The position numbers and the translations under genes were made by a program. A stretch of 64,000 nt of DNA from Cyclobacterium roseum (lineage in GTDB: Bacteria; Bacteroidota; Bacteroidia; Cytophagales; Cyclobacteriaceae): assembly GCF_010119225.1 (NCBI RefSeq), contig NZ_WNKF01000002.1:186001-250000 (forward strand), given 5' to 3'. Within the stretch, counting starts at the first letter, position 1. Each line of letters opens with the position of its first letter. This document shows positions 56,844 through 64,000 of the stretch, piece by piece. The notes under the pieces are model-generated. The model made no database searches, was not told the origin of the DNA, and saw nothing but the letters and a program-made list of their open reading frames with translations.

Positions 56844-57905
56844 TCAACCAAAAAACCTATTGAAGTTTTCCCTGACAAATACATCGTCATTCAGCCAGGG
56901 GTAATCGGCGTAGATCCGGTCGATCTCTTCTACTTGCCCTGGAGATAATTTTTCTTTCTCACTGAGGCACCAGATTCCGGATAGCAATCCTTGTCTCCTA
57001 AGAATCTCGTGAATACCGGAAATACACCCCTTAAATTGATGTTTGGGATCAAAAATTGCCGCATTGGCATCGGTAATCTGCACCCCAAGCTCTAGAAGTT
57101 CTCTTATTCCTTCTCCTTTATTATCCAGACATTTTTTCACTTCTTCGAGCAGGGTTACCGCTTGGGAAGTCCAGACGGCCCAGTGCCCTAACAACCCGCC
57201 AACGATCCTTTTGGTTACCTTTTGCCCATTTACCAGCAGCGTATAATCCGTCAATAAATCGGCAACGATATTGTCATCGTTGCCTGTGTACAAGGCTATC
57301 TGCTCCGGCCTCCCGGAAGCACATACCGCCCGTACCACATCCAGGGTTTGGTACCGGTTAAAAGGAGCCATTTTTATGGCTTTTACATTGGGAATCTGGG
57401 CAAAATCTTTCCAAAAGTCATAACTCAATAACCTCCCGCCAGCGGAAGGCTGCAGGTAAAACCCAAAGAGGGGAATTTGTTCGCCTACTTTCTCGGCCCG
57501 GGCAATTAAGTCCTTTTCAGACCAGTCGCCCAATCCTCCCGCACTAAGTAACCCCAAATCGTAGCCCAGGTCTCTTGCCAGCACTGCTTCATCCAGTGCC
57601 TGTTGGGTATTCCCCACGATTCCGGCCACCTTAATAAAGGGCCGATCAGGTGCCGCTGCCTTAACTTCTTCCATGGCCATTTCCAAAACCGGTTTGAACA
57701 AACCGTATTGCTTATCGCGAATTTCAAACTGGGTGCTATGTACGCCTACCGCCATGCCACCGGCACCAGAGGCCAGGTAATAACGTGTCAATGCCCGTTG
57801 GTGCCTTTCGTCCAACTGGCGGCGTTCATTCAATGCCAACGGATGAGCAGGGATGACGGTGCCTTCCTGCAGTTGCTTTTCTATTCGGGGGGCTATCGGA
57901 TGCAT
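56844..57905 (-). CDS. Dihydrodipicolinate synthase family protein
   Basis: A 353-residue cytoplasmic TIM-barrel protein of the DapA/NAL superfamily. Schiff-base Lys is present in VKAIKMAPFNRYQTLDVV (Lys 178), with the partner Tyr in FGFYLQPSAGG (Tyr 150). The usual GTTGE motif is not visible; HSTQFEIRD takes its place, so it is not DapA proper. Reactions of such members are aldol cleavage or dehydration of keto acids, which fits sugar-acid breakdown. It starts 6 bp after the Rossmann oxidoreductase gene ends and forms a set with it and the Nramp-like carrier gene. It ends 3 bp from the convergent SGNH gene. Confidence 0.9.
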   Translation of the reverse strand: MHPIAPRIEKQLQEGTVIPAHPLALNERRQLDERHQRALTRYYLASGAGGMAVGVHSTQFEIRDKQYGLFKPVLEMAMEEVKAAAPDRPFIKVAGIVGNTQQALDEAVLARDLGYDLGLLSAGGLGDWSEKDLIARAEKVGEQIPLFGFYLQPSAGGRLLSYDFWKDFAQIPNVKAIKMAPFNRYQTLDVVRAVCASGRPEQIALYTGNDDNIVADLLTDYTLLVNGQKVTKRIVGGLLGHWAVWTSQAVTLLEEVKKCLDNKGEGIRELLELGVQITDANAAIFDPKHQFKGCISGIHEILRRQGLLSGIWCLSEKEKLSPGQVEEIDRIYADYPWLNDDVFVRENFNRFFG

Positions 57906-57911
57906 AAGAAT

Positions 57912-58928
57912 CTAAAATTTTCCTTCTCTTTCCTGAAAATGGGTTGGTTTGTTTAAGGTAGCACCATCCTCCTGTATCCAGGCTGCAGTCATTTCTATCA
58001 TCTCCAGCAGGGACACGGAAGGATAGCCAAACAGGCGGTGGCAAAGGGAGGCATTGCTTAATAAAGCCATGGGCTCGGGTTCATTGATAAACACCGGTGT
58101 TTTGTTTAGGAGCTCACCAAATTTGGCTGCGACCTGGCGTATACTCACGGTCTCCGGGCCGGTCACATTAAGTAGCCTGGGAGGGCTGCTAACATGTAAC
58201 AGGGATCGAATAGCTATTTCATTGGCATCTCCCTGCCAAATCACATTCATGTGGCCACTTCTCAAATCAATGGGCTGCCCCTTTTCCACCATCTTACCAA
58301 TTTCCAGGAGGTTTCCATACCGCATATCAATGGCATAGTTCAGTCGGTAAATCAGCATGGGAATCCGGTATTGATGGCTAAAGTATTCAAAAATCCGTTC
58401 CCGGCCCAAACAGGATTGAGCATACTCTCCCAAGGGTTCCGGCAGGGTGGTTTCCGACGCGCCCCCGGAAGCATAATGCACAAAGGGGTATACATTTCCG
58501 CTGGAAAAAACCACTATCCGCGAATCCCTGAATTTTTCCGACACCCTTCCGGGCAGGTAGGCATTCATTGCCCAGGTAGTGTGCGCCTCGCCGCTGGTTC
58601 CGAATTTTTTACCTGCCAGGTAGATGACATTTTTTGCAGGGGGCAATGCCTGCAGGTCCTCGTCATGGAGGAGGTCTGCACGAATGCATCGAACACCCTC
58701 CTGTTCCAGTTCCTGTTTTATACTTTCGTCTGAAAACCGGGATACCCCGATCACCTCCTTCTTAATGCCGGCCTCTTGAATCGCCCGTACCAGCAACCTG
58801 GCAAGACTGGGTCCCATTTTACCGGCCACCCCCAACAGAAGAATATCACCATCGATTTGATGGATATCCTTCACCAATGCGGGCGAAGGCTTACTTAATT
58901 TTTCTTCGAGTGCTGCTATGGTTTTCAT
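57912..58928 (-). CDS. NAD-dependent epimerase/dehydratase-like oxidoreductase
   Basis: A 338-residue extended-SDR protein. The N-terminal Rossmann motif is ILLLGVAGKMGPSLA (Gly 33, 36, 39). VIYLAGKKFGTSGEAHTTWAMNAYLPGRVSEKFRDSRIVVFSSGNVYPF gives the family signature, with Ser 142-143. The catalytic Tyr is expected in LGEYAQSCLGRERIFEYF (Tyr 169), but four residues on there is Cys 173 instead of the usual Lys, which may mean an altered or lost chemistry. Cofactor NAD(P) is likely. Middle gene of a three-gene minus-strand set with the Nramp-like transporter upstream and the DapA-like lyase downstream. Confidence 0.87.
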   Translation of the reverse strand: MKTIAALEEKLSKPSPALVKDIHQIDGDILLLGVAGKMGPSLARLLVRAIQEAGIKKEVIGVSRFSDESIKQELEQEGVRCIRADLLHDEDLQALPPAKNVIYLAGKKFGTSGEAHTTWAMNAYLPGRVSEKFRDSRIVVFSSGNVYPFVHYASGGASETTLPEPLGEYAQSCLGRERIFEYFSHQYRIPMLIYRLNYAIDMRYGNLLEIGKMVEKGQPIDLRSGHMNVIWQGDANEIAIRSLLHVSSPPRLLNVTGPETVSIRQVAAKFGELLNKTPVFINEPEPMALLSNASLCHRLFGYPSVSLLEMIEMTAAWIQEDGATLNKPTHFQEREGKF

Positions 58929-59003
58929 GGTTTACGCTATTTGGGGTTTACTAGCTTACTGGTTGCAATTTTTAAACATTTTATCTTAAATGAAACTTTT
59001 TCA

Positions 59004-60197
59004 CTAAAAGAACAGGACGTAGGCATTGCTGACTGCCAATGTCAGTAAAACCAACAATCCAATGGCTCCCAGCAATCGGGTCCCTATCCCATTTTTCATA
59101 TTTCCCATTATTTTTTCATCATTTCCGATCAGGAAGATGCCAAGGCCAATAAACGGAACGGCAAAAATGGTAATGCCCTGGGCAAAAACAATCAACTCCA
59201 ACGGCAGGCGCCCAAAAATCAATGCCACAGCCGCCCCTATGACGATGACCAGGGTGATTAAAACCTTCACCCGAACACTATTCAGGTCCCTGCCCATGGA
59301 TAGTGCGTCTGCCAACAAGGTACCACCAATGGTGGCATTGCCCAGAAGCGAGGAAAAAGAAGCGCCAAACAACCCCACCATAAATACCAGGAAGGAAAAT
59401 TTGCCATACACAGGCTCCAGGGCCATGCCCATATCCGCAGCAGAATTGACTCCGATGCCCTTGGGATACAGAATCGTCGCCGCACTTAACATGATCATTG
59501 ATGAAATCAATCCTAATACGACTATTCCCGTGAAGCTCTCTCGAAGGGCATCCCCTTTCTGTTCTTTTTTCCATCCTTTTTCCTGCACCAGATAAGCCTG
59601 GTAAAAAGCTCCGGCAATGGAAAAACTGGAAGCTACCAACGCAATTACCAAAATAAAAGCCCCTGGAGGAATCGAAGGTGTAAAACCGGATACAATATTA
59701 TCAAAAGAGGGTGGGGCCAACACAAGGGTGAAAAAAAATGAAACTACCATGATGGTCACCATGACGATCATCACTTTTTCCAATATGCGGTAAAACGATT
59801 TGAAGAAGAGCAGGGAAATGGCTAACAGGGAGATGATCAATATCCAGACAGCGTTTGAACTGCCCAGGGATTCGGATAATGCCATGCCAGCACCTACTGT
59901 ATTTCCAGCCTGAAAAGATGCCGTTACAAAGAAAATCCCCAATCCTGCCACCCAGGCTGCCAGGTTTCCCCATTTTTGCCGGAAGATACTTATCAGCGAA
60001 ACCTCAGAGGCCAAGCCTATCCGTGCACCCATCCCGGTATATGTAATCATTAACACAACGGCAATTGCGATGACCCAGAGCAATTGGAACCCATAGATTG
60101 CCCCCAATTTGGAAGTGATGGTCAGGCTACCCGGACCAAATACCAGGGCTGCGGTGATCAGGCCCGGTCCCAGGGATTTCAACCATCGCTTCAACAT
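59004..60197 (-). CDS. Nramp-like transporter lacking metal-binding residues
   Basis: A 397-residue protein with about 11 hydrophobic helices in Nramp order. TM1 reads GPGLITAALVFGPGSLTITSKLG, where canonical Nramp has DPGN; here G21-P22-G23-S24, so the metal-binding Asp and Asn are replaced. In TM6 the usual MPH is absent (SSFSIAGAFYQAYLVQEKGW, about 190-206). Thus the classical Mn/Fe ligands are gone and the carrier probably moves something else. It is first in the set with the epimerase-like and DapA-like genes, so an organic substrate of that pathway (a sugar acid or similar) is a plausible cargo. Location: inner membrane. Confidence 0.9.
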   Translation of the reverse strand: MLKRWLKSLGPGLITAALVFGPGSLTITSKLGAIYGFQLLWVIAIAVVLMITYTGMGARIGLASEVSLISIFRQKWGNLAAWVAGLGIFFVTASFQAGNTVGAGMALSESLGSSNAVWILIISLLAISLLFFKSFYRILEKVMIVMVTIMVVSFFFTLVLAPPSFDNIVSGFTPSIPPGAFILVIALVASSFSIAGAFYQAYLVQEKGWKKEQKGDALRESFTGIVVLGLISSMIMLSAATILYPKGIGVNSAADMGMALEPVYGKFSFLVFMVGLFGASFSSLLGNATIGGTLLADALSMGRDLNSVRVKVLITLVIVIGAAVALIFGRLPLELIVFAQGITIFAVPFIGLGIFLIGNDEKIMGNMKNGIGTRLLGAIGLLVLLTLAVSNAYVLFF

Positions 60198-60251
60198 GGC
60201 AGGAACGGGAAACGTAGCTGATAAGATTGAAAAATGATGTGCATGCTTTTG

Positions 60252-60755
60252 TTAAAAATGTCTTCTTTTAAATATTTCAGTTAGAATTACCGCATCTCTG
60301 GCAGATGCGGGGTTTTTCAGCAGACGGGCATATTTGCTGCTCCCGGGATTTTCGGCCGCTACATCTTCTACTTCGCCCAATATCCTTTTATCATCCGCCA
60401 GATCTACCTGATCGTCTAGTTTGACCAAGGGCTGTTTGAGATCCTGATACGGATTTTTGTATACTTCTTTGGGCTCGGTTTCATAATCAGTCGCCTCAAC
60501 TTCTTTAGTTGAAGATTTCTCAGAATACTCCACTTCCCGGGCTTCGGGGGATTCTTCCAAATCCCTTTCCCGTTGCCCCTGTTCGTTCCGGATTTCTCTC
60601 AGTAAGTCGTCAAATGATGGCCCCTTTTGAGGAGGACTTGGTTCCGAACCCTCCTGCTGGTCTGAAGTCGGCTTTTCAGCCTTTTTTTGGATGAACGACG
60701 TGTAAATAAAATAAATGATAATGGCAATGATATAAAATATAGTCCCTGAATCCAT
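60252..60755 (-). CDS. Membrane-anchored hypothetical protein
   Basis: A 167-residue protein with one N-terminal helix (MDSGTIFYIIAIIIYFIYTSFIQ), a long charged low-complexity linker rich in Glu, Lys and Pro, and a conserved-looking C-terminal tail SSKYARLLKNPASARDAVILTEIFKRRHF. The layout (anchor, disordered linker, short C-terminal motif) is common in Bacteroidetes hypotheticals with this tail. No catalytic motif is present. Membrane attached, with the tail probably in the cytoplasm (inference). It is 54 bp downstream of nothing coupled, and the Nramp-like gene lies 54 bp further along the same strand. Confidence 0.75.
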   Translation of the reverse strand: MDSGTIFYIIAIIIYFIYTSFIQKKAEKPTSDQQEGSEPSPPQKGPSFDDLLREIRNEQGQRERDLEESPEAREVEYSEKSSTKEVEATDYETEPKEVYKNPYQDLKQPLVKLDDQVDLADDKRILGEVEDVAAENPGSSKYARLLKNPASARDAVILTEIFKRRHF

Positions 60756-61114
60756 AGGTTACCCATTCGTTTGAAAGGTGAATGTACAAAATTTATCGGT
60801 TTTACGGTACTCTTTTGTGAGCAGTAGATGCAAAGTAAATTAAGGCATCTCTCGTATAGAAGGTTGGACCGAAGCAGCCTGTAGTCCAGGATGCCTCTTA
60901 CCTTCCAATTATCTCAGGTGGCCGCAAAATTCCTTATCAAAAACTGGCCTAAAAAGAATTATTAGGTTTGTTGAGAACACCGATAAAATAAATATATGAT
61001 ATTAATCAGTTTTGCCTATGAAAGTTATTTTTTATAATAATATTTCAATTATATTTTAGTATATTCATACAACAAAAAAATAGTCCTCAAAGTATTTATA
61101 AATCCTACGTTAAA
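60756..61114. other. Intergenic stretch, divergent promoters
   Basis: The gap separates divergent genes at 60755 (minus) and 61115 (plus), so it should carry two promoters. It becomes very AT-rich from about 61000. No repeat or remnant gene was recognised. Confidence 0.45.
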
Positions 61115-61654
61115 ATGAAAACTGAAAAACAACTATCGCACTTTATGGATACGAACGTAGCTTTTCCGAATGTGATTGTAAAAACGCATCACGGCAACGT
61201 GCACTTCAGATCACTGATACAGGACAAGCGGATCATTGTTTATACGAATCCATCCGAACTAATTCCCGGTAATAAAAATGAAGTGAGTGAATTAGTTGAA
61301 ACATTGCGCAACCTAAAAAAGCTGAATTACCATCTGATTGGGTTCAACAGGGGTTCCTTCGAGGAACATTTAAATTCGCTCAACTGGCTCAATTCCTATC
61401 TGAGTGATGAGTTGGTTTTCCCGGTGTTCTATCAGCCTAAAAATGAGGTTAAAAAATGTCTGGAGAAAAATTTAGGGGAAAAAATAACTTTAAAATCCCC
61501 TATTTACTTACTTGATAAAAACGGATGTACGCGAATGATTCTAGATGGCTCCCAATCGGCGAGCAAAAATTTAGAGACAATATTGGAACAAGCCTCAAAA
61601 CTGGTACTGTCCGATCAATCGTTTGGAAAAAACCAGTCGCTAAGGGACAGCTAA
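61115..61654 (+). CDS. Peroxiredoxin-like protein lacking the peroxidatic cysteine
   Basis: A 179-residue protein with a thioredoxin-fold/peroxiredoxin layout: FPNVIVKTHHGNVHFRSLIQDKRIIVYTNPSELIPGNKNEVSELVETL, then LNYHLIGFNRGSFEEHLNSLNWL, FPVFYQPKNEVKKCL and SPIYLLDKNGCTRMIL. The order of elements parallels AhpC/Prx proteins (strand, active-site loop, 'LIG.S.D...H..WL', 'FPV..D', 'IDP.G'). The active-site loop reads PSELIPGNKNE where the family has PADFTPVCTTE, so the peroxidatic Cys is Asn (about 53). Two later cysteines exist but not at the usual place. It is probably not a peroxidase. A binding or sensor role is inference. Confidence 0.75.
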   Translation: MKTEKQLSHFMDTNVAFPNVIVKTHHGNVHFRSLIQDKRIIVYTNPSELIPGNKNEVSELVETLRNLKKLNYHLIGFNRGSFEEHLNSLNWLNSYLSDELVFPVFYQPKNEVKKCLEKNLGEKITLKSPIYLLDKNGCTRMILDGSQSASKNLETILEQASKLVLSDQSFGKNQSLRDS

Positions 61655-61665
61655 TCCCTTAGCGA
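61637..61665. terminator. Stem-loop between convergent genes
   Basis: TCGCTAAGGGA and TCCCTTAGCGA form a perfect 11-bp stem with a 7-base loop. It overlaps the stop codon at 61652-61654 and lies 27 bp from the convergent bactofilin stop. The T-run after the stem is weak, so it may end transcription on either strand. Confidence 0.5.
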
Positions 61666-61691
61666 TTTCCGGAGGGGTACCCGGAACCATC

Positions 61692-62162
61692 TCAATTTTC
61701 AAGGCTCACCTTCGCCAGTTCAGGTTGGGGAACGTTGTGCTCCTTTCTTTTTCCGCCGTCAGACTTGTTCGCTTGTTTTGAGTTGTTTTCAGCGTCCACT
61801 TGCTTCTTGAGCTTCTTAATACAAGCCTCTACTTCAGCACCGGGGTCAATTTTTATTTTGTTTGTAAGAACAGTGCCATGCACCACACCGGTCTCGCCGA
61901 TAATCGTAATGTCAGTCGCGACTACTTCTCCTACTACCTCTCCCATTATGGAGATATGGCAGCCTTTTACATTGCCGATAACCTGTCCGGTCTTTCCGAT
62001 AATGATCCTTTTGCTAGTGATCAGATTCCCCTGAATGATTCCTTCTACCCGAACGTCATTGTTTGACTCAATGTCTCCTATCATCCGGAATCCCGGAGCA
62101 AAAAATGAAGTAGTGCTTGGCTCACTTAACGACTGGGTTGATTTTTTTTCTGCGTTCCACAT
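61692..62162 (-). CDS. Bactofilin family cytoskeletal protein
   Basis: A 156-residue protein with a central bactofilin (DUF583) domain: FFAPGFRMIGDIESNNDVRVEGIIQGNLITSKRIIIGKTGQVIGNVKGCHISIMGEVVGEVVATDITIIGETGVVHGTVLTNKIKIDPGAEVEACIK. This is the repeated hydrophobic turn pattern of a right-handed beta-helix that polymerises without nucleotide. N- and C-terminal tails are disordered and charged. Bactofilins position cell-wall or polarity proteins. It is usually associated with M23 peptidase genes, but none is nearby here. Confidence 0.93.
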   Translation of the reverse strand: MWNAEKKSTQSLSEPSTTSFFAPGFRMIGDIESNNDVRVEGIIQGNLITSKRIIIGKTGQVIGNVKGCHISIMGEVVGEVVATDITIIGETGVVHGTVLTNKIKIDPGAEVEACIKKLKKQVDAENNSKQANKSDGGKRKEHNVPQPELAKVSLEN

Positions 62163-62812
62163 GACTTAGTTTTTTTTAAAAATAAATGCTAAATTGAATA
62201 AGTAGGTGATATAAATAGTACAAGTATCTCTTTCAATAGTATAAACATAGGGTAAAAAAAATGAAGGTGCAAAAAAAGTTTTACAAAGCAATATTTCGTA
62301 ATCCAAGTGAAATTTACCGTATATATTTCCGGTCATTCCTTTTTAGCGCAATATTAGTTCATAACTAATTTAATATCGATCGATTAGAAAAAATTGAGCG
62401 ATTTATTTTTATAATTATTCATATATTTAATTTCATAAAGCAATAACCATAAGCACTAACCACAAATTAGGTGCTTTCAACTACAAAAAATAGAAGGTAA
62501 CCCACTAATTCACACATTCTCAATTCATTAGGATTTGTGATCACTGAATTTATCAAATCAGCTTATTTAAATTCAAAATACAAATAGTAGCATACTTTTT
62601 AAAAAATCAGTATTTTTTGGAATTCAAAAAACACCTTTATTGATACTTAATAGTATAAAATTCATATAATAAGCACTATTAATTGAATATGTAAATCCAA
62701 ACCTCATTTTTTTAATTTCCATTTTGTTTATCTTGTTTAAAATGATAAATTCGGAAGACAGTAGAAGTACCTGTCAAAAACAAGCAACCGGGTCAGTTAA
62801 AAACAGAATCGA
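62163..62812. other. Long very AT-rich intergenic stretch
   Basis: Divergent region between the bactofilin start and the response-regulator start. It has no recognisable gene, repeat or RNA. Long A and T runs dominate. It must contain both promoters, and its length leaves room for a small RNA that I cannot support. Confidence 0.45.
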
Positions 62813-63241
62813 ATGAAAGAAAAACTTGAAACCATAATAGTGGACGACGATATTTTGACGCTACATTATATTCGAAAAATAGTCAAAACGTCACCTATTG
62901 ACGGACCGATTCATACATCTGAAAATGGTAAACTAGCATTTGATGTGCTGGATAACCGAAAAGATGAATTTGACAATATCTTGGTGTTTCTGGACATCAA
63001 CATGCCGGTAATGGATGGCTGGTCTTTTCTGGATACCCTCCAGGATAAAGACTACAAGGATAAAATCCAGGTAGTAATGGTCACTTCCTCCACGGATCCT
63101 GCGGACAAGGCCAAATCCGGAAAGTACCCGCAAGTCATTGGATACCTGGAAAAACCCGTTTATCCTCAGGTATTTACGGAAATATACAATCTATTTGACA
63201 AAAATATCGTCATTACAAAAAACAAGGGAACCGTGAATTGA
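62813..63241 (+). CDS. Single-domain response regulator
   Basis: A 142-residue CheY-like receiver with no output domain. Acidic pocket DDD (11-13) in TIIVDDDILTLHYI, phospho-acceptor Asp 61 in LVFLDINMPVMDGW, Thr 91 in VVMVTSSTDP, and Lys 114 in GYLEKPVYP are all present, so it should be phosphorylated by a histidine kinase. No kinase gene is adjacent. Such stand-alone receivers of the 'LDINMPVMDGW' kind in Bacteroidetes usually act by binding other proteins. It is followed by a strong terminator, so it is a single-gene transcript. Confidence 0.95.
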   Translation: MKEKLETIIVDDDILTLHYIRKIVKTSPIDGPIHTSENGKLAFDVLDNRKDEFDNILVFLDINMPVMDGWSFLDTLQDKDYKDKIQVVMVTSSTDPADKAKSGKYPQVIGYLEKPVYPQVFTEIYNLFDKNIVITKNKGTVN

Positions 63242-63267
63242 TTCCTGCTGGAATCGAACCACCTGAT

Positions 63268-63302
63268 AAAAGCCAGTCAACTAATCGTTGAACTGGCTTT
63301 TT
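63268..63302 (+). terminator. Rho-independent terminator of the response regulator
   Basis: AAAAGCCAGT (63268-63277) pairs with ACTGGCTTTT (63292-63301), with an inner CAAC/GTTG extension and T-rich end. It lies 27 bp past the stop. Confidence 0.85.
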
Positions 63303-63380
63303 GATTGATATCCAACCTAAGCTTCCTTGCTATTTGGAAGCTTTAGGTTAAATTTGTTTGGCGATAACCTTACCTATTAC

Positions 63381-64000
63381 ATGCAGCTTTCCAAATTAGA
63401 AATCAGGGGATTTAAAAGTTTCGGTGACAAAGTACTGATTCATTTTGACAAAGGTATTACCGGGATCGTAGGTCCCAACGGTTGTGGAAAATCCAATGTG
63501 GTGGATGCTATCCGCTGGGTGTTGGGGGAACAAAAGACCCGCATGCTGCGCTCTGACAAGATGGAAAATGTTATTTTCAACGGTACAAAAAACAGGAAGC
63601 CTCTGAACATGGCAGAAGTATCGCTGACCTTTGAAAACACCAAAAACCTACTCCCTACCGAATATACCCATGTTACGATTTCGCGAAGGTATTACCGATC
63701 AGGTGACAGCGAATACCTGCTCAATGGCGTAACCTGCCGGCTTAAAGACATTACCAATCTGTTCATGGATACAGGCATTAATTCCAACAGCTATGCCATT
63801 ATCGAGTTGAAAATGATTGATGAATTGCTTAATGACAAGAACAATTCCAGAAGGGAGCTTTTTGAAGAAGCTGCCGGCATATCTAAGTTCAAAACCCGCA
63901 AAAAGGAAACCCTGCGAAAACTGGAGGATACCGACGCCGACCTGGACCGAGTAGAAGATTTGCTTTACGAAATAGAAAAGAATCTAAAATCTCTTGAAAA
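63381..64000 (+). CDS. smc: Chromosome segregation protein SMC, 5' part only
   Basis: The gene starts with the ATG at 63381 and is cut off by the window end after about 206 residues. MQLSKLEIRGFKSFGDKVLIHFDKGITGIVGPNGCGKSNVVDAIRWVLGEQ is the SMC N-terminal head with its Walker A (about 31-39). The head continues through MADVSLTFEN-like and RRYYRSGDSEYLLNGVTCRLKDITNLFMDTGI to the start of the coiled coil (RRELFEEAAGISKFKTRKKETLRKLEDTDADLDRVEDLL). SMC organises and segregates the chromosome. It is a strong housekeeping marker. Confidence 0.96.
   Translation, partial: MQLSKLEIRGFKSFGDKVLIHFDKGITGIVGPNGCGKSNVVDAIRWVLGEQKTRMLRSDKMENVIFNGTKNRKPLNMAEVSLTFENTKNLLPTEYTHVTISRRYYRSGDSEYLLNGVTCRLKDITNLFMDTGINSNSYAIIELKMIDELLNDKNNSRRELFEEAAGISKFKTRKKETLRKLEDTDADLDRVEDLLYEIEKNLKSLE

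Noticed and set aside
63241-63262. tRNA-like string near GGAATCGAACC
   Set aside because: Only a short T-arm-like piece; no cloverleaf could be built around it.

Overview
The window reads as a chromosomal segment of a Bacteroidetes bacterium, most likely order Cytophagales near Cyclobacteriaceae. This is inferred from gene content, not from a marker gene. The pointers are a SusC/SusD pair, many lipoproteins with an LxxC-type box, a type III glutamine synthetase, bactofilin, long FtsX/MacB-type permeases in series, a BlaI/BlaR1-like pair carrying TonB_C and carboxypeptidase-regulatory domains, and almost no Shine-Dalgarno sequences. I see no rRNA, tRNA, CRISPR array or prophage. Genes are cut at both ends: a sulfatase on the left and SMC on the right.

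Layout. 0-3.7 kb: truncated sulfatase, a lipoprotein, and a decayed zone with an IS1380-type transposase remnant, an unidentified C-terminal fragment and a broken outer-membrane beta-barrel gene. 3.7-9.9 kb: a tight minus-strand operon (DUF4856 lipoprotein, imelysin lipoprotein, HTTM membrane protein, TonB-dependent receptor) behind two Fur-box-like sites, so probably a metal-uptake system. 10.1-13.6 kb: a vapBC remnant, then a YdeP-type molybdopterin oxidoreductase translationally coupled to FdhD. 13.8-24.2 kb: a small conserved gene, an Hsp20-like scrap, inverted repeats, then a minus-strand catabolic block (TIM-barrel isomerase, DUF6797/cytochrome c protein, exported isochorismatase-like hydrolase, SusC, SusD).

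24.3-35.7 kb: three long FtsX permeases, the middle one frameshifted. PIN-type toxin-antitoxin modules and an orphan HigA-like antitoxin lie among them, and a third PIN module follows. Each permease is preceded by a CGRACN-N4-TGTYCG inverted repeat 60-61 bp upstream of a TGGCA element. The third copy is a good sigma-54 -24/-12 match. This shared promoter layout is the most system-like signal in the window.

36-47.7 kb: Uma2 nuclease-like protein, BlaI/M56 signalling pair, a deacetylase-serine hydrolase fusion, DUF2200, DUF885 peptidase-like lipoprotein, GlnN and MtaB. 47.9-60.2 kb: exported carbohydrate or lipid hydrolases (BNR-ThuA fusion, ceramidase-like, DUF1080, an alpha/alpha-toroid-like protein, an unusual SGNH-alpha/beta hydrolase fusion), a GC-rich tandem repeat, and a three-gene set (Nramp-like carrier without metal ligands, Rossmann oxidoreductase, DapA-like lyase). 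60.2-64 kb: a membrane-anchored protein, a cysteine-less peroxiredoxin-like protein, bactofilin, a single-domain response regulator and SMC.
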